A stretch of DNA of 64,000 nucleotides from Biomphalaria glabrata (GCF_947242115.1 NC_074712.1:22038915-22102914); one strand, 5' to 3'; shown: positions 1 to 13,400, counted from the first letter of the stretch. The notes: generated by a model from the letters alone, not told the origin. Made by a program: numbers and translations.

Positions 1-1108
1 GTACCATCGCAAATTAATATTAAGCCGAAAAAAAATATTTAGTTTTTACGGTTCCTTATTATTGCTGTAATAGAGGCAACGCCATATTGTTATGATGTTC
101 TGGAGAGGAAGTAAAGAAAAAAATGTCACTGAACTATATATCGTTTGGAGCACTATATTATAGTTTAGGATTAGGTTTAGTAGGATCAAAATAAAAGGTT
201 TACTGCTAGGTTTAGGGTTAGGTTTAGAATAAGAATTAGGGTTAGCTTTAGGGTTAGGTTTAGGGTTAGTATTTAGGTTTAGGTTTAGTACTAGGTTTAG
301 GGAATTAAGTTTAGGGTTAGGTTTAGTATTTAGGACTAGGTTTAGGGATAGGGTTAGTGCTAGGTTTAGGGTTAGGTTTAGGGTTAGTGCTAGGTTTAGG
401 GTTAGGTTTAGTATTTAGGTTAAGGGTTAGTGCTAGGTTTAGGGATAGGGTTAGTGCTAGGTTTAGGGTTAGGTTTAGTATTTAGGTTTAGGGTTAATGC
501 TAGGTTTAGGGTTAGATTTAAGGTTACGGTTAGGTTTCACTAAACCTATTCTAAACCTAACCCTAATCCTAAAACTAACCCTAATTCTAAACCTAACCCC
601 AAACCCTAAACCTAGCACTAAACCTAACCCTAATTCTAAACCTAATTTTAAACCTAGCACTAAACCTAACCCTAATTCTAACCCTAATTCTAAACCTAAA
701 CCTAATAATCCTAATCCTAAACCTAATAATCCTAATCCTAAACCTAACCCTAAACCTAATTCTAACCCTAACCCTAATTCTACACGTACCTAATCCTAAA
801 CCTAATTCTAACCCTAACCCTAATTCTAAACCTAATCCTAAACCTAACCCTAAACCTAATTCTAACCCTAAAGCTAGCACTAAATCTAAATTTTGAATCA
901 ATTTTGATCATACTAAATTCCATCAAAATAATATATAGTTCAGTGATACTTGCTCTTAGTTTATTGTTTTTTAAACTTCTGGGATGGAGAGTTACATCCT
1001 CTTAAGAACGTAGTAAACAAAATGGCGTATTTTTAATTACAACAATGATAAAAGAACTTGAAAACTAAATATTTTTTTTTTCGGCTTAATATTAATTTGC
1101 GATGGTAC
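1..1108. mobile_element. Fold-back element with telomere-like arms
   Basis: The first and last ~48 bases are inverted copies (GTACCATCGCAAATTAATAT at 1-20, its complement ending at 1108). Similarity continues inward with substitutions: a TTATTATTG/TTATCATTG stretch and CACTGAACTATATAT occur in both arms. The left arm from about 158 to 540 is G-rich, built from degenerate TTTAGG and TTAGGG units; the right arm from about 540 to 890 is the C-rich complement (CCTAAACC, CCCTAA). The whole is therefore one imperfect palindrome of roughly 550 bp per arm. No protein is credible; open frames inside are low-complexity repeats. If the target site is TA (GTA/TAC at the ends), a Tc1/mariner-like MITE is possible, but the left flank is outside the window, so the target duplication cannot be checked. 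Confidence 0.8.
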
Positions 1109-3540
1109 AGCTTTGGAGGGTAGGTTTAGGAGCTTATTGTCTACAGTAAGACCACAGAAAGAATCGGATCAGGCGTGGGCGGCATAATATCGCCTATTAC
1201 CATTTTTTTTACTTATATTCAAAGTGCATTGGTAATATTGGTATAAAAATTTCACTTTTTTTTACCTCTTGGGAAGAGTGAAGTGAGTCTCGGGTTAAGG
1301 GTATTTTTTAATGCCAATGATGTTCAGCTCAACAAAACCTATATAATACGCTTCTAATTAGGCTGAGAAATATTTGCAACAATTTTCTTGAAAGTGTCCT
1401 TTGCTACCTAAACATGAAAATTGAGGTTTAAAAAGGGGGTGTTCGATAATAGCAGTTTTTATATAAGCAATCTCAGCTTCGTAAGATATCGAACGCCATT
1501 TTAATGTTAAAAATAAACATCAAAGGGATATAACCCAAAGAACACAAAATATTTAAATTATATATTTTTTTATTGTTATTTTTAAAAATAATGTAATGCA
1601 AAGTACATATATAAATTACCCATGTGTTACAATTTGTATCAGCTATTTGTGGTTTACCGTAAATGTGATATATATTTTTCTAAGTAAATAGATTTACATC
1701 GATATGCACTAATTGTACCCATTTTAAAAGCTTGATTTTATGACATATATAGTTTGATGCTATTATCATCGTTGTGCTACCATGGGTGCAAGGAATATAG
1801 AATATATAACACAGGAACAATGAATTTAGAATATATCCAGTTGTGTTTTTTTTTTTTCAGATGCCCCATTCTATTAACTTCTGAATTATGTTTTATAAAC
1901 CAATACCTAGCGCATGTGCTTGCTGTGAAGAGATATTAATAAAACGAAAGGGCTAAGGGGGAGGTGTAGAATATAGATATGGTATTTTGAAATAAAAATG
2001 TCTTTGGTAGGTAAAAAAAGGGCGGGGGAGAGAAACAGTCCAGACACTGTATTAAGAGATCATCAATAATTGATCGACCATTAAAATGTGACGTCAGCCT
2101 CAAATACATAGTCAGTTGTGCTTCTAGATCTAGACGTGTGGCGCAGGGTCTAAAAAAATTATATATAAAGTACCATATACCATAAAGTATGATAAAGCTC
2201 ATAATGCGCTACAAAGACACTCCTTTGAAACATCACAAATACTCAAAATAATAACGATAACACATTTAACCACTCTCTTATTCTGCCTACACCCCCTTAC
2301 CCGAGCTTTCTTCTTACGCAATTCCACTCTCCAACATTCACACTTTTTCAGTGCAAAGTAACAACGTAAATTTCAAGACTCAATCCAAACGCAGCCACCA
2401 GACTAACACACAACAAAAAAAAAAAAGGTCAGTGACAGCCCAACACACAGGTGTAAACCAGGCCACCAACGCAGCCCCAAAACATTGTTCAAGTTGTAGT
2501 AAGAACAATGTTGAGGGGAAAGGGGGAGGAGCCATCATTCGAGTACCTAAGGTCAAGCCGCTAATTAGGTCACAAACACAAGGCGTGATAGATATATAGA
2601 TATGTTGTTTGTGTGTGTGTGACAAATACTAAGCGTGCTCTAAAATACGGTGTTTTTTTTGGTCAACCAGGTGGTTTAGGGAGGGCGGATCTATCTACAT
2701 CTATAGGTAACACAGCTCGCAAGCTACCATAGCTTTTCAGCACCCCACCCTTCCCCGCCCAGATCGAAAAATATCTAGCACTGACTTTTGGGCTGTTACA
2801 TACACTGAGCGTGCTAGATCGGCGGCTAGTTACGTAGGGCCGCGTACCGTATGTTTTGTTTTTAGGTCAACCAAGTAAACTGTTGTGTCCTGCAATGACT
2901 TGGGGAGGATTATCTATTGGCTACCAAAGCTTATTAGGCTCTCCCTCAAATAGATAATATCTGGATTTAATTTATTAATGGCCTTATGTCTCAAAATAGC
3001 TTAGACCCAAATAAGTACTACGGTAATGCGTTACTGGGCTTAGCACCGTCAGTTTCTAAGCAGAGCTGATCAGTGATAGATTATAGATTCCTTCGATGTG
3101 GACCATGTGAAAATGACTAAAATCTGTCTGTCTTGACATGGCGTAAAAAGAAAATGATATAAATAAAAAAAAATATAGATTATATTATAACACTTTTGAA
3201 ACACCATACTTTTCACACAATTTTAAGATTATAACACTTTTAAAACACCATACTTCTCATGTGTTCGATAAGTTCTTAATATGTTCGATAAGATAAGATA
3301 AAGGTAAAAAAGTGTTCGATAATTTAAGCTTTTGAAATCATCGACCTGACTCACTTTAACATCAAATATAAGTTTAACTTTGAGTAGTAATAAAATAAAA
3401 CATGTCTACTTTTTAAGAAAAATGGATGAGGAGTTCATAGATATAATCAGTTTTTTTCTAGGTCTAATTTTTACGGAGATACACAAATTCAAACATAAAA
3501 AATGTCGGCGAATGAGCTTAACTTGTTCGATAAACGTAAG
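1109..3540. other. Intergenic, no gene seen
   Basis: AT-rich sequence with homopolymer runs. Short open frames on both strands have low-complexity or unrecognisable translations. A GATAA run occurs near 3287-3301. I see no element ends or conserved protein here. Confidence 0.5.
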
Positions 3541-3880
3541 TTACTGTAGGTCAATTTTTTTTTTTTTTATTTGGTGACGGATTAACTTACAAAAAAAAAA
3601 AAAAAAAAAAAAAAGGGAAGGAGATTCTTATTCTGCAACTAAAGGACTATAAAAATAGCTGTGTTTCTTTGAATTACCACTCATAGTCAAGATTTTATTT
3701 TAAAATAAATTAGGTCACTTCATCGAGTCATGCTCCTATACTAAACGCAGTTTTTGTGCTTTCTCCTTTAGCGCACATTGAGCACAGTTAAGAAACACCA
3801 CTATGTTATTATTATTGTTATTGCTAATAAATGATATCTGTGCTAATTAAAAATTATTTAGATTGTATTAAAAGAAGTAG
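3541..3880. repeat. Dispersed repeat, copy 1 (direct orientation)
   Basis: This stretch matches 5704-5985 in the same orientation. Shared landmarks in order are ATTTGGTGACGG, CTTACAAAAAAA, AGATTCTTATTCTGCAACTA, GGACTATAAAAATAGCTG, AAATTAGGTCACTTCAT, TGTGCTTTCTCCTT and ATTATTTAGATTGTATTAAA. The copies differ by small indels and substitutions. No coding capacity or terminal inverted repeats are evident, so class is unknown; it may be an old interspersed repeat or a local duplication. Confidence 0.75.
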
Positions 3881-4049
3881 ATTCACAGAAATAAATCTAT
3901 ATAAATTATAGATCTATAAATTAATTATCATAATTTAATAAACATGATATTTTCAACTAGGTTACATGTATTCTCTCTCTCTTTCTTATAATTCCCATCC
4001 AAGGACCCTCTTCTTCTTTTCATAATTTGGATGTTCGTTTTGTTACACC

Positions 4050-4358
4050 TTAAAGGGAAACTCCGATGGTTTTTCAAATTTGAGTTATTGACATATTTAA
4101 ATTCTGCGTAAAAAGTTGTAATAGTAAACATTTTACCATTTTTTATTTAAATGCTTAGAAACATTTATATTTAATAAATTAATCAGTAAATTCTTGACAT
4201 CTCAAAAAAAACGGGGTTCTATGAGAATTTGTTTTAAGCTAGTTCATACGTCACTTCCCTAAACAATACTGAAAGAGAAACTAGATTTAACCAATCGTAT
4301 CGCTTCATTCTTACAGTAGCTGTTAGGCTTAGTGATGGCCTAGTCCAGAGCTATGATA

Positions 4359-4403
<45 letters not shown>

Positions 4404-4989
4404 AGATATATACATGTATAGATAGATCTAAAAGCATTAGGATAATCAACTCGAGAAAAAAAGGCATTTTCATCTAAGCCTCTCTCTGTCCCAAGAAGTA
4501 AATAGATCGTGTGTCTGACTGATTTGAACAAACTGGTCAGTGTAAGGCTAGTCGAGACTATGTGTAGTCGGTCATGACAAGACAACCAAGCAATAGTGTT
4601 TGTTGTGTGTTGAGTGGTCTGGCGAGAAAATACACACTGCTGTGGTTAGTCAAGCATGTAAATCTACTTTTAATACGCATTTTTTCGTTGCTTACAAGAT
4701 CCTAGATCTAACTGCTTAGACCAAGATATATTTCTTTTACAAGAATGTAAACTTTGCTGTATGGTCTCCTGATATGCAATAAGTCAATAGATTAAAACAC
4801 ATTTGTGACGTCACATAGAAACCCGGTGAAAGTCTGACTGTTTTGGATGCGCAGGAAAATTACGCCGGAAAAACATCAATTACTAAGTTATTATTGCAAA
4901 GAAAGAAAAAATAATCATATATTCATTATCTGTAAATCAAAATACATATTATATCAAAAATTGTCAAAACCATCGGAGTTTCCCTTTAA
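4050..4989. mobile_element. Non-autonomous TTAA-flanked element (piggyBac-type MITE)
   Basis: TTAA lies at 4050-4053 and 4986-4989. Directly inside are inverted ends that share AGGGAAACTCCGATGGTTTT and then diverge. The 940 bp between has no transposase-like frame. TTAA target duplication plus short inverted ends is the signature of piggyBac-type elements (some Kolobok elements also use TTAA). It encloses a TA microsatellite. Confidence 0.8.
4361..4396. repeat. (TA)n microsatellite
   Basis: An uninterrupted TA run of about 18 units inside the TTAA-flanked element, followed by two ATACATGTATAGATA-like units. Confidence 0.9.
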
Positions 4990-5703
4990 CATCCCCTCCC
5001 TACCATAGATGCTTATAATTCTTTTCATGACTCTCTCCCCGTTCCCTTCACTGCCTGTTTGATAGTTTGTGACACTACATGCTGAGTGTATACCTCTCCT
5101 CACCGCCAGCGCTCGCCTGGCGTGATCACCTGCAGTGGGCATGGTCTCTGGCTTCAAATTAGCAGCCCACACTTTTTCTTTCATTCATAAATTATATATT
5201 CTAGATATCTTGATCTAGGTCACGTTTATTCAATGAAAAAATCATAGATAATATTTCTTATTACAATTTTGCCTTGTGCACTATAGGAGATTGTGTTAAA
5301 TTTCATTATCGTTGAAACACCTCCTTTTTTAATTTTTTTTAACAGCTAACAGTATGAGTGTGATTGGAATGTCTTTCTAAAGATGTTTGGAAGCTTATTT
5401 TGATATATCCATCAGCCTACGATCAAACAGGCTAATAATATAGCCTTCATCCCTTATATGGGTATGAATTGCCGGGGGAGGTTAAAACAATAGCTTTACA
5501 TACTTGGTTACCGAGAATCTAAAAAACTGCCATCTGCTTTGGAAAAGCGGAACAAAAATACACCAACTTATCTAAAATTGGACACATGTGCTGTCCCGAA
5601 ACGTCGTTTTTAGCTCCAAACATAAAAACAAATGAATTATAAACAAAAAAAGCGATGTGTTTCTTAAAGGAGAATTCGATGAGCTGTGCCTTATATAAGA
5701 AGC
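4990..5703. other. Intergenic, no gene seen
   Basis: No conserved frame or repeat ends recognised between the TTAA element and the second copy of the dispersed repeat. Confidence 0.45.
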
Positions 5704-5985
5704 TACTATAGGTCAAATTTTTATTTTATTTTTTTATTTGGTGACGGTTTAACTTACAAAAAAAAACATAAAGCAGATTCTTATTCTGCAACTAAAGGAC
5801 TATAAAAATAGCTGTATTCCTTTGAATTACTCTCATAGTCAAGATTTTATTTTAAAATAAATTAGGTCACTTCATGCTCCTATAGTATACTAGTATACTG
5901 AGCGCAGTTTTGTGCTTTCTCCTTCTGTGCATACTGAGCACCGTCAGGTGTTAATAAAAAATTATTTAGATTGTATTAAAAGAAG
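5704..5985. repeat. Dispersed repeat, copy 2
   Basis: Direct-orientation partner of 3541-3880, with the same ordered landmarks. It lacks part of the stretch seen at about 3790-3840 in copy 1 before the shared ATTATTTAGATTGTATTAAA. Confidence 0.75.
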
Positions 5986-7412
5986 CTATTCTTTCAAAAA
6001 AAATTTTGATTGCTAGAGATCGGGCCTAATCCGAATTCAAATGGGCCCACACTAAACTATAGGCAACATTTTTACTTTCATCATGTCCGTCATGTAGTCT
6101 TGTTTGCTTATCTTCTTTATAGCGGTCCGATTCCATCATGCCGTTATGGTCAACACTCTTTAGGGCCTTCCTCTACCTATACCACCCCCCCTTTTTTTAT
6201 CTACCCATTCAGCTGGATACTTTAACACCTAGTTGAGTGCTAGACAGAATGGCCGCTATAGAAGTAATAAAACATTAGAAAAGGAGAAATGGTTCATTGA
6301 CAAGCCATTGCTTTTTACAATCATCTATGTGTTTGCAAAATATTGGTGAAAGTTGTTTTTTTTATTGTTATCATTGAGAAATAAAAAAAAACACAAAAAA
6401 AAGGAAAGAAAAAAAAACAACACAAAACACTTTAAAAACTCTTGATTTCTTTAGATACCGGTATATATAAAAAAAGTTTTGACATAAATTATCAGTGCAG
6501 AACACCATACTTTTTTTTTGCTAAACAAGAGGAGAAAGAGAGATGCGCTCTGCAGGTCACGCCAGTTCATCAGCATACTGATAGACAGCTGCCAACTTAT
6601 TGACCTCACTGGCCAGGGACCCAACCGTCGAATGATTACCGACTTTTAGACTTATTTTATGTTTGCATGATTAAATGTGTATTGAATGTTTGTGTTTTTT
6701 TGTTAATTTTGGTAAACACCTTATTAATTTTTTTGCATGGAATCAAACAACTTGGCTTATGAATCAAATAAATCAGCTCCAAAAACAGAATAAATATTGC
6801 CAGGCTCATTAGCATATATATAGACTTAGCCAATCAAAAAATATAGTCCTAACCCTAGGAAGAGGTAAAGTCATCCTGGTAACATAGGAAAAAACAACAA
6901 CCTGACTTACTAATTTGAAATTCTTTTTTCTTACATAAAAAGACAGCTAAATGGAAGGAAATTGGGCCATTGGAAAATGGACAAGCACATTATACAGCAC
7001 GCTAGTTTCATATTAAATATCAAAATAAAGATTTAATGACCACAAAAACAGAGTGTCTGAATCCATGTAATGTCCAGAATAAATAAACTACTCTATATGG
7101 TAGTGTTAACTACTGGAGCACTGTACGGTTGAGTGTACATACTGTAATCTGTAAACTGTAGTGACTAATGTGACTCACATATATTATATAACTATTTTAA
7201 ATTTTATTACTTTACAGTTACAAGCATTATAGACACTAAAATATAGTAGATCTATATAGATCAACTTATGACGTTATGTCTAGCTAGATTCCTATGTTAG
7301 CTGAGCCTAATCATTATGTGATTATAATGCAAGGTTTGTTTTTCAGTTCTGGGCAAAGTGTAGATCTAGCATTACTGGTCACTGGTTTCACAAACCAAGA
7401 CTCACCAACACC
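5986..7412. other. Intergenic, presumed promoter side of PRPSAP
   Basis: AT-rich DNA upstream of the first PRPSAP coding exon. The 5' UTR and promoter must lie here or further up, but no TATA element, CpG-rich block or initiator can be assigned with confidence. Confidence 0.4.
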
Positions 7413-10400
7413 ATGTCTATTCAGTTGCAAGCTGCGCAAAAGGGTCAAATGCTTGTTTTGGCAGGGACTTCACATCCTGAGCTAGCACAATTAGTAGCAA
7501 GGTAAGCAAGATAAAGTAAAAGACTAATTAAAAAAAAAGGGAAGATACTAAACTAGATCTAGTTCTAGAATATCTAGATCTAGTGATCTAGTCTAGCGTC
7601 AGTCTTCATTAACTAGAAAAACTAGTCTAGAATCTAGATCTTTAGTAGAAACTAATTCTAAATTCTTAGTTTATTAGTAGTAGGATCTAGTGTACATCTA
7701 ATAGATCAGTGGTGCTCAAACTGGTCGGCTGATCTCCAGGACCTAGAGTGAAGCATGGGATTCGAACAAATTAAGCCAGCTGGCAGCCATTTTCATGTTT
7801 AAATTTTTATAGCTCCATAACAGTCTGATCTATGAAAAAAAAACTGATAATTCCTCATCCTTTTATCTATAAAAATAGCTGAGGTCAAACAGGTGTAGGG
7901 TGCATATCATCAAGAGTACTTTTATTTGACCGAATTTTCCCCCTTGGTTAGTAAACTCAATCAAGCTGATGGAAGCTTCGAGCTGATTAAATAAAATATA
8001 TCTAAAACATGTTTTAATCTTAATTTTCACTACGAAGTAATTTTCTTTTTACTCCAGTGCAAGAACACCATCCATTGCCACCTTTCCCACGCTCCATAAC
8101 TTCATTCACCGCTTATAACTGACATCACACCAAGGCTGTAAGACACAACACAACAGTGTTAGCTGTAGCTGGCAGCGCTATAAATTAAAAAAATGCCTCT
8201 ATTGCTAGAGTAATTTAGAAGGGGAGGTAGTGAAGGAGGAGTGTTAGGTGGTCTCATACTCTTGTCCACTCAGTGTCTCTACTCTTTTAACATGTTCAGT
8301 GGACAAGGTCTATATCTATGCCCTCTTCTGATTACAACATTCTTTGAGATCATACCTAGCATAAGTCCACTCTTCCAACAGGTTCAGTGCAAGTGATGTA
8401 ATTAGCTTGACGCCAGCTCCCATTAGACACAACAGTCTTTAGCTTACCTGGTCGATTAATAATTGTATACACACTAGTATTCCTCCCTTTACATACAACA
8501 GTACTTTGCTAGTCTACCATTAGCTCTTCTGTATTAAACATCTCAGTGTGTAAATTTGACGCCATACATAATTTCTTTTGTGGTACCGGTACAGTACTTG
8601 GTCAACCAATAATTGTTATTCTACTATTCTGATATAGAAAACTAGATTAACATATTCATTTTATCTGCATTTTAAAATTATCAATTTTTGTTCTGATATT
8701 CTACAATACTCTGGTACTTTTTTTATCAATAGAAAAAACTATGTTGCTTGAACTTACCAACGCACTAAAGTCTCATCATAAAGCTAGAAAAACCCTAATA
8801 AATAACTTCAGAATTAATGCACAACATATTTTATATAACACATGTGTTTCCTTATGTGTCTATATTCGAAATAAAAAAGTCTCTTTGAGCAGATGAATCA
8901 TCAGACTTAAAAAAAAAGCCCAAGACCCTTCTCCTTCATTACGAGAAAGTAAAAAAAAATAACTAATTACCTCTTGTCTTTGACCTCATGGACTTTGCCT
9001 TTACAAGGAAAAGGAAGTAACGTATGTCAGAAGTGAAGAAAAAAGTTGCATGCGCAGTAGCAATATAGCAGTCCTTTTGTAAACTTTCAAATAAAGATGT
9101 TTTTTAATAATAAGGTGAGCGGATCAAACCTCTATACAATTCGCGACTGTTCAGACTTGGCGCATTACTCTAAATCTAGCATCAGGAGCAAGCAAGCAAA
9201 CCAATTGACCAACAGATTCGCAAAAATAATTTTTTAGATCATTAGTGTTTGCCAGCTGTTGTGAAGTTGTTGTGCCCTGGTAAGGACTGTTAAAAAGTTG
9301 TTTTGCTATATATTTAATGCACCATTTTTATCATAATTTTAAAAAAATGTGTACCTAGTACAGCCTCTTTATTATTTATATGTAACATATTTTGAGTATT
9401 GATCCAATAAAGGTTATATTCTTACCACTGTTTAAAAACTAAAGAGGCAATTCTCTTCATCTCCAAAGTTTGATTGCATACTCTGTTTTCTTGAACAACA
9501 AGATGTACTCAAAGCATTTTCTTGCAGAGAGACATATATCTCTGCCATCACCTTTTTATTTTACTTCAGATTGGTAGAACTTCCACTCTTAGTTCATTAG
9601 CATGTTTGAGTGTGACTTAGACAGGCTCACTAGAAGACTTAGCAAAAAAAAAATGATTGTAATGATCAAGCACATTTTAGACAGGAACACAAGCTTCTTT
9701 TCCTTTGAAATCAGCCTTATATATATTATGTTTATATATCTCTGTGATATGTTTTGTTTTATTTTCTGTTTATTCCTGATTAGTAAACTTGGAATCCGCC
9801 TAGGAGAGATTACTATATATCATAAACAAAACAGGGGTGAGTATTCAAGTTGTCTTTTTCTTAATGTTGTATTTGTTGCTATTATTAGAATGCCTAGTAT
9901 AGTTCAAAACAAAACGTACATATCTTTTGTACATGGAATCATTTTTTTCTGAATTCTGTAGAAACTCAGGTAGAAATCAAAGAGTCTGTTAGAGGAAAGG
10001 ATGTCTACATTATACAGACAGGTACAAAGTAAGTACTCAACAATATGTTTGTCCAACCATTTGACATGTTTTGAAACACTATTTTCTTGTATTTTTTGTT
10101 GTAATTTTTAGAATATCCATGACCACATTTTGTGTATTCACCATGTATTGATATTTTAAAAGAAAGCAGTGTCAAAAAATGTGAAGTATTTCTTTAATGT
10201 AAGTTTTGCTGAATCTGTTTTTTCAGAGATACCAACAATGATATCATGGAACTCATGATCATAGCCTATGCCTGTAGGACTAGTGCTGCCAACAGTATCA
10301 TTGGTGTAATTCCTTATCTGCCTTATTCTAAGCAAAGTAAAATGAGAAAAAGAGGCTGTATTGTCGGAAAGCTGGTGGCAACGATGTTAGGAAAAGCTGG

Positions 10401-13400
10401 TCAGTTTAGCAGTTTCTTGATTGGAATCTAATTTTGGGTAGATTTTATATCATTGTTTACAAGATAAAATACAATGTGATAATACTTGAATGTTAATGTA
10501 CAACTGTTGCTCAACTTTCTTCTGATAAATTGAACTTCTGGAATATTTAGGAAAGAAGGAGAATTACAAGAAAAATCTTTTTTTCTTTAGTGCCCTCAGA
10601 ATTTTGTGAGCTATTTTTAGCTTTCATTCTTGGATGGGAATGTTATGAATCAATTTCCCCCATCATTCATAACAAGCAGCACATCTTATTACAGCATTTT
10701 GTATGTAATTTGAAAAATACCTTTAAATGACCATATTTACTTAACTAGTACAACTTTAAGGCAATATTTCTTTTTTCACCTTCATGTTTTTCTAATTACA
10801 CACAAAACATGTTTATGTCTTTTCAATAATTATTTTAATACTTGTCTTATTATTCACTGTTATCCTTATAACTTGTGTTATAATTCAATGTTTAGGCTTC
10901 TCACATGTAATTACAATGGATCTCCACCAAAAAGAAATTCAAGGATTCTTCAGTTTTCCAGTTGATAACCTTCGTGCATCAGCATTTTTAATTGACTACA
11001 TTCAAACATCTGTAAGTTTTTGTTAGATCACTTGTCATTAGTAGTATTAAACCTAAATAAAACCCTTGTTGTGTAAGTGTGGCTGTTTTAGAGTTCAATT
11101 ATAAGACATTGTTTTTTACCCTTTCATTACTATGCAGTTGACTACCAATAACTGTCCCCAACCCTAACATAGGGGGCATAACTCTGCTTTCTTGACAAGA
11201 CATATTCTTAAAACAGAACACAAACTAATAAAGTCAACTTTTGACTGATTGCAGACAAATGGATGAAGTTTAATAAAAAAAAACAAAAATAATAACAATA
11301 TAAAACAAAAGTTAAAAAAAAAAACAAAAAAACTTTTTTTATGGAGCACTTGTCATTACGCATGAGTTGGAGGTGTCAGTGTGTTATAAGAATTTTGCAA
11401 AACATTCTCCTTTGCAGTCTTATTTGGCAGAGATTACATCTGTAAACAGTTTCTTTTGCTCTGTTCCTATTCCCAAACTGTAGGCAGGTTTGCTTCCCAC
11501 CATTCCAATGAGCCTATGCTCAAGAAGATCACTCAACTCCTTAAGTCTATGGTTGGAGATCACTCTGCTTCCTTTTGTGCACAATGTTTCCCTTTAGAAG
11601 GACTGTACTTATTTCAAAACAAAATTCAAGATTTCCAAATAATTGACTTTTGGTCTGGGCCTGTGATGTAGCATAAATGATCCAGCTGTTGAGAGACTGA
11701 AGTCTTATACTTGCCTGCTCCAGGTAAAGTCTACTCGGACTCAAGCATAAAAAGACTCTTGAAACAGAAATATTGATAATGAAATCAACTTACATATCAC
11801 CAAGCCAGTGGATCCTGTGGTAGACTGTCTAAAAATATTTGGAAGCTAAGGTCTATCAAGCTGTCATCCTCCCCACATTGATCTATGCCTCAGAAATGTG
11901 GACAGTATACAGAAGACATGAAAAGAAAAAAACTGGAACGACTTTTACACTATCTGTCTCTGAATGTTAAATTGCAAGAAAAAATACCTGATGCTAAAGT
12001 CCTTTGAAGAACATCCACACAATATTGATGCAGTCTCAGAAGTGATGGGCAAGCAATGCCTGCAGAATAGAAGACTCCCGCATCCCTAGAGACTCCTTTA
12101 TGTCAATTAAATAAAGGGGTGATCTCAAGATGGACAAAGAAAAGACTTCATGGACACCCTCAAAGTATCTCTGACAGCCTTCAACATTAACCCTGTCACC
12201 TGGGAAACAAACACAATGATAAAGCCTCATGGTGCAGGGCTTTGAAAACTGGCGCACTACTTGCAGAGGACAAGAGAACAGTGCTGGCAGAAAAAAAGGG
12301 TCACAATTTAAAAAAAGGAAGGCCTGTGACACTAGCTTCAACTGGAATAACTTGCCCAGTGTGTAGCCAACCTGGATGACTAAAGTAGTCCTCATCAAAT
12401 CCCAGATGAATGAACTTAAGATGTAGCCTCTAAACATTCTCAAAATATCTTCCATTTTCCTCAGACTTAAAAAAAAAACAAGACAATTTTCAAATGTCAG
12501 GCTTATAAAAGGTTTAAATAGATTTAGAAAAACTTGAAGCAGCACTGTTAACATTATCAAACAACCTAAAATCAGTGACTCCTGGCGACTATAGTTATCT
12601 ACCAGTAGCGACGACTCATGTCGACTATACCGGTGGTTGCAAAATGGTTAAATTATTTACAGTTGGAGCATGCCGGTACCAGGTATATATTTTTTTTTTC
12701 AGCTGCCTGATTATAGAAATGCAGTAATTGTAGCAAGAAATCCAAATTCAGTCAAAAGGGCAACCTCTTATGCTGAGCGTCTTCGTCTTGGTATTGCTGT
12801 GATCCATGGTGAGGAGAGAATGGCAGAGTGTGAAGAGGATGATGGTAGGACCTCACCTCCACTCCAAGATAACACTCAAGTCAAGGATGCTTTTGGTTTA
12901 GAATTGCTACCACGTAAGTTTTTAAAATAAATATTTCACTTTCTAAATCAAAAGTCAATAAAATATTTTTTCAACTGTCCATTTGTAGACACTAAGGTTA
13001 GTACTTGAAGTGTTTTCACATTAATTGAGTCTCAGAATTTCTATGGGAGGTGAAAACTCTTCCAATCATCCTCCTGGCTTTTGAAATGTTAGATCAACTG
13101 CAAATCTTTTTAAAACATCATTTAAGTTTTGATCTTCTCATGATAGAATTATGTATACAATTCTTGAATTCTATTTGTAGAGGTGGCAGCTAAAGAAAAA
13201 CCTCCATTCAATGTTGTTGGAGATGTTGGAGGAAGAATTGCTATCATTGTGGTAAGCTCATGAAGAGTTGATTTTGTTGACTGTCACTTTGTTAGATAGA
13301 TAGACCAGTTGTTTACCTGTCCTCGGCTGGTCAGTTTTCCAGTGGTAATGGATAATTAACTCAAGATATCTAGATTATGTGTTTTGTGAAAACATGGATA

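Noticed and set aside
475-901. Open frames of 60-100 codons in the telomere-like arms
   Set aside because: Translations are low-complexity (Gly/Leu or Asn/Pro/Lys) and follow from the repeat; they appear on both strands.
2351-2625. Overlapping 80-codon frames upstream of PRPSAP
   Set aside because: Opposite-strand frames over poly-A and G-rich runs without motifs.
7700-7760. hAT-type end CAGTGGTGCTCAAACTGG
   Set aside because: No convincing inverted partner or 8-bp duplication found downstream.
9602-9952. 116-codon plus-strand frame
   Set aside because: It only reads through PRPSAP exon 2 from intron sequence; the true exon is 9784-9836.
12036-12560. 174-codon minus-strand frame in PRPSAP intron 5
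   Set aside because: Antisense shadow of a LINE remnant with no recognisable domain.
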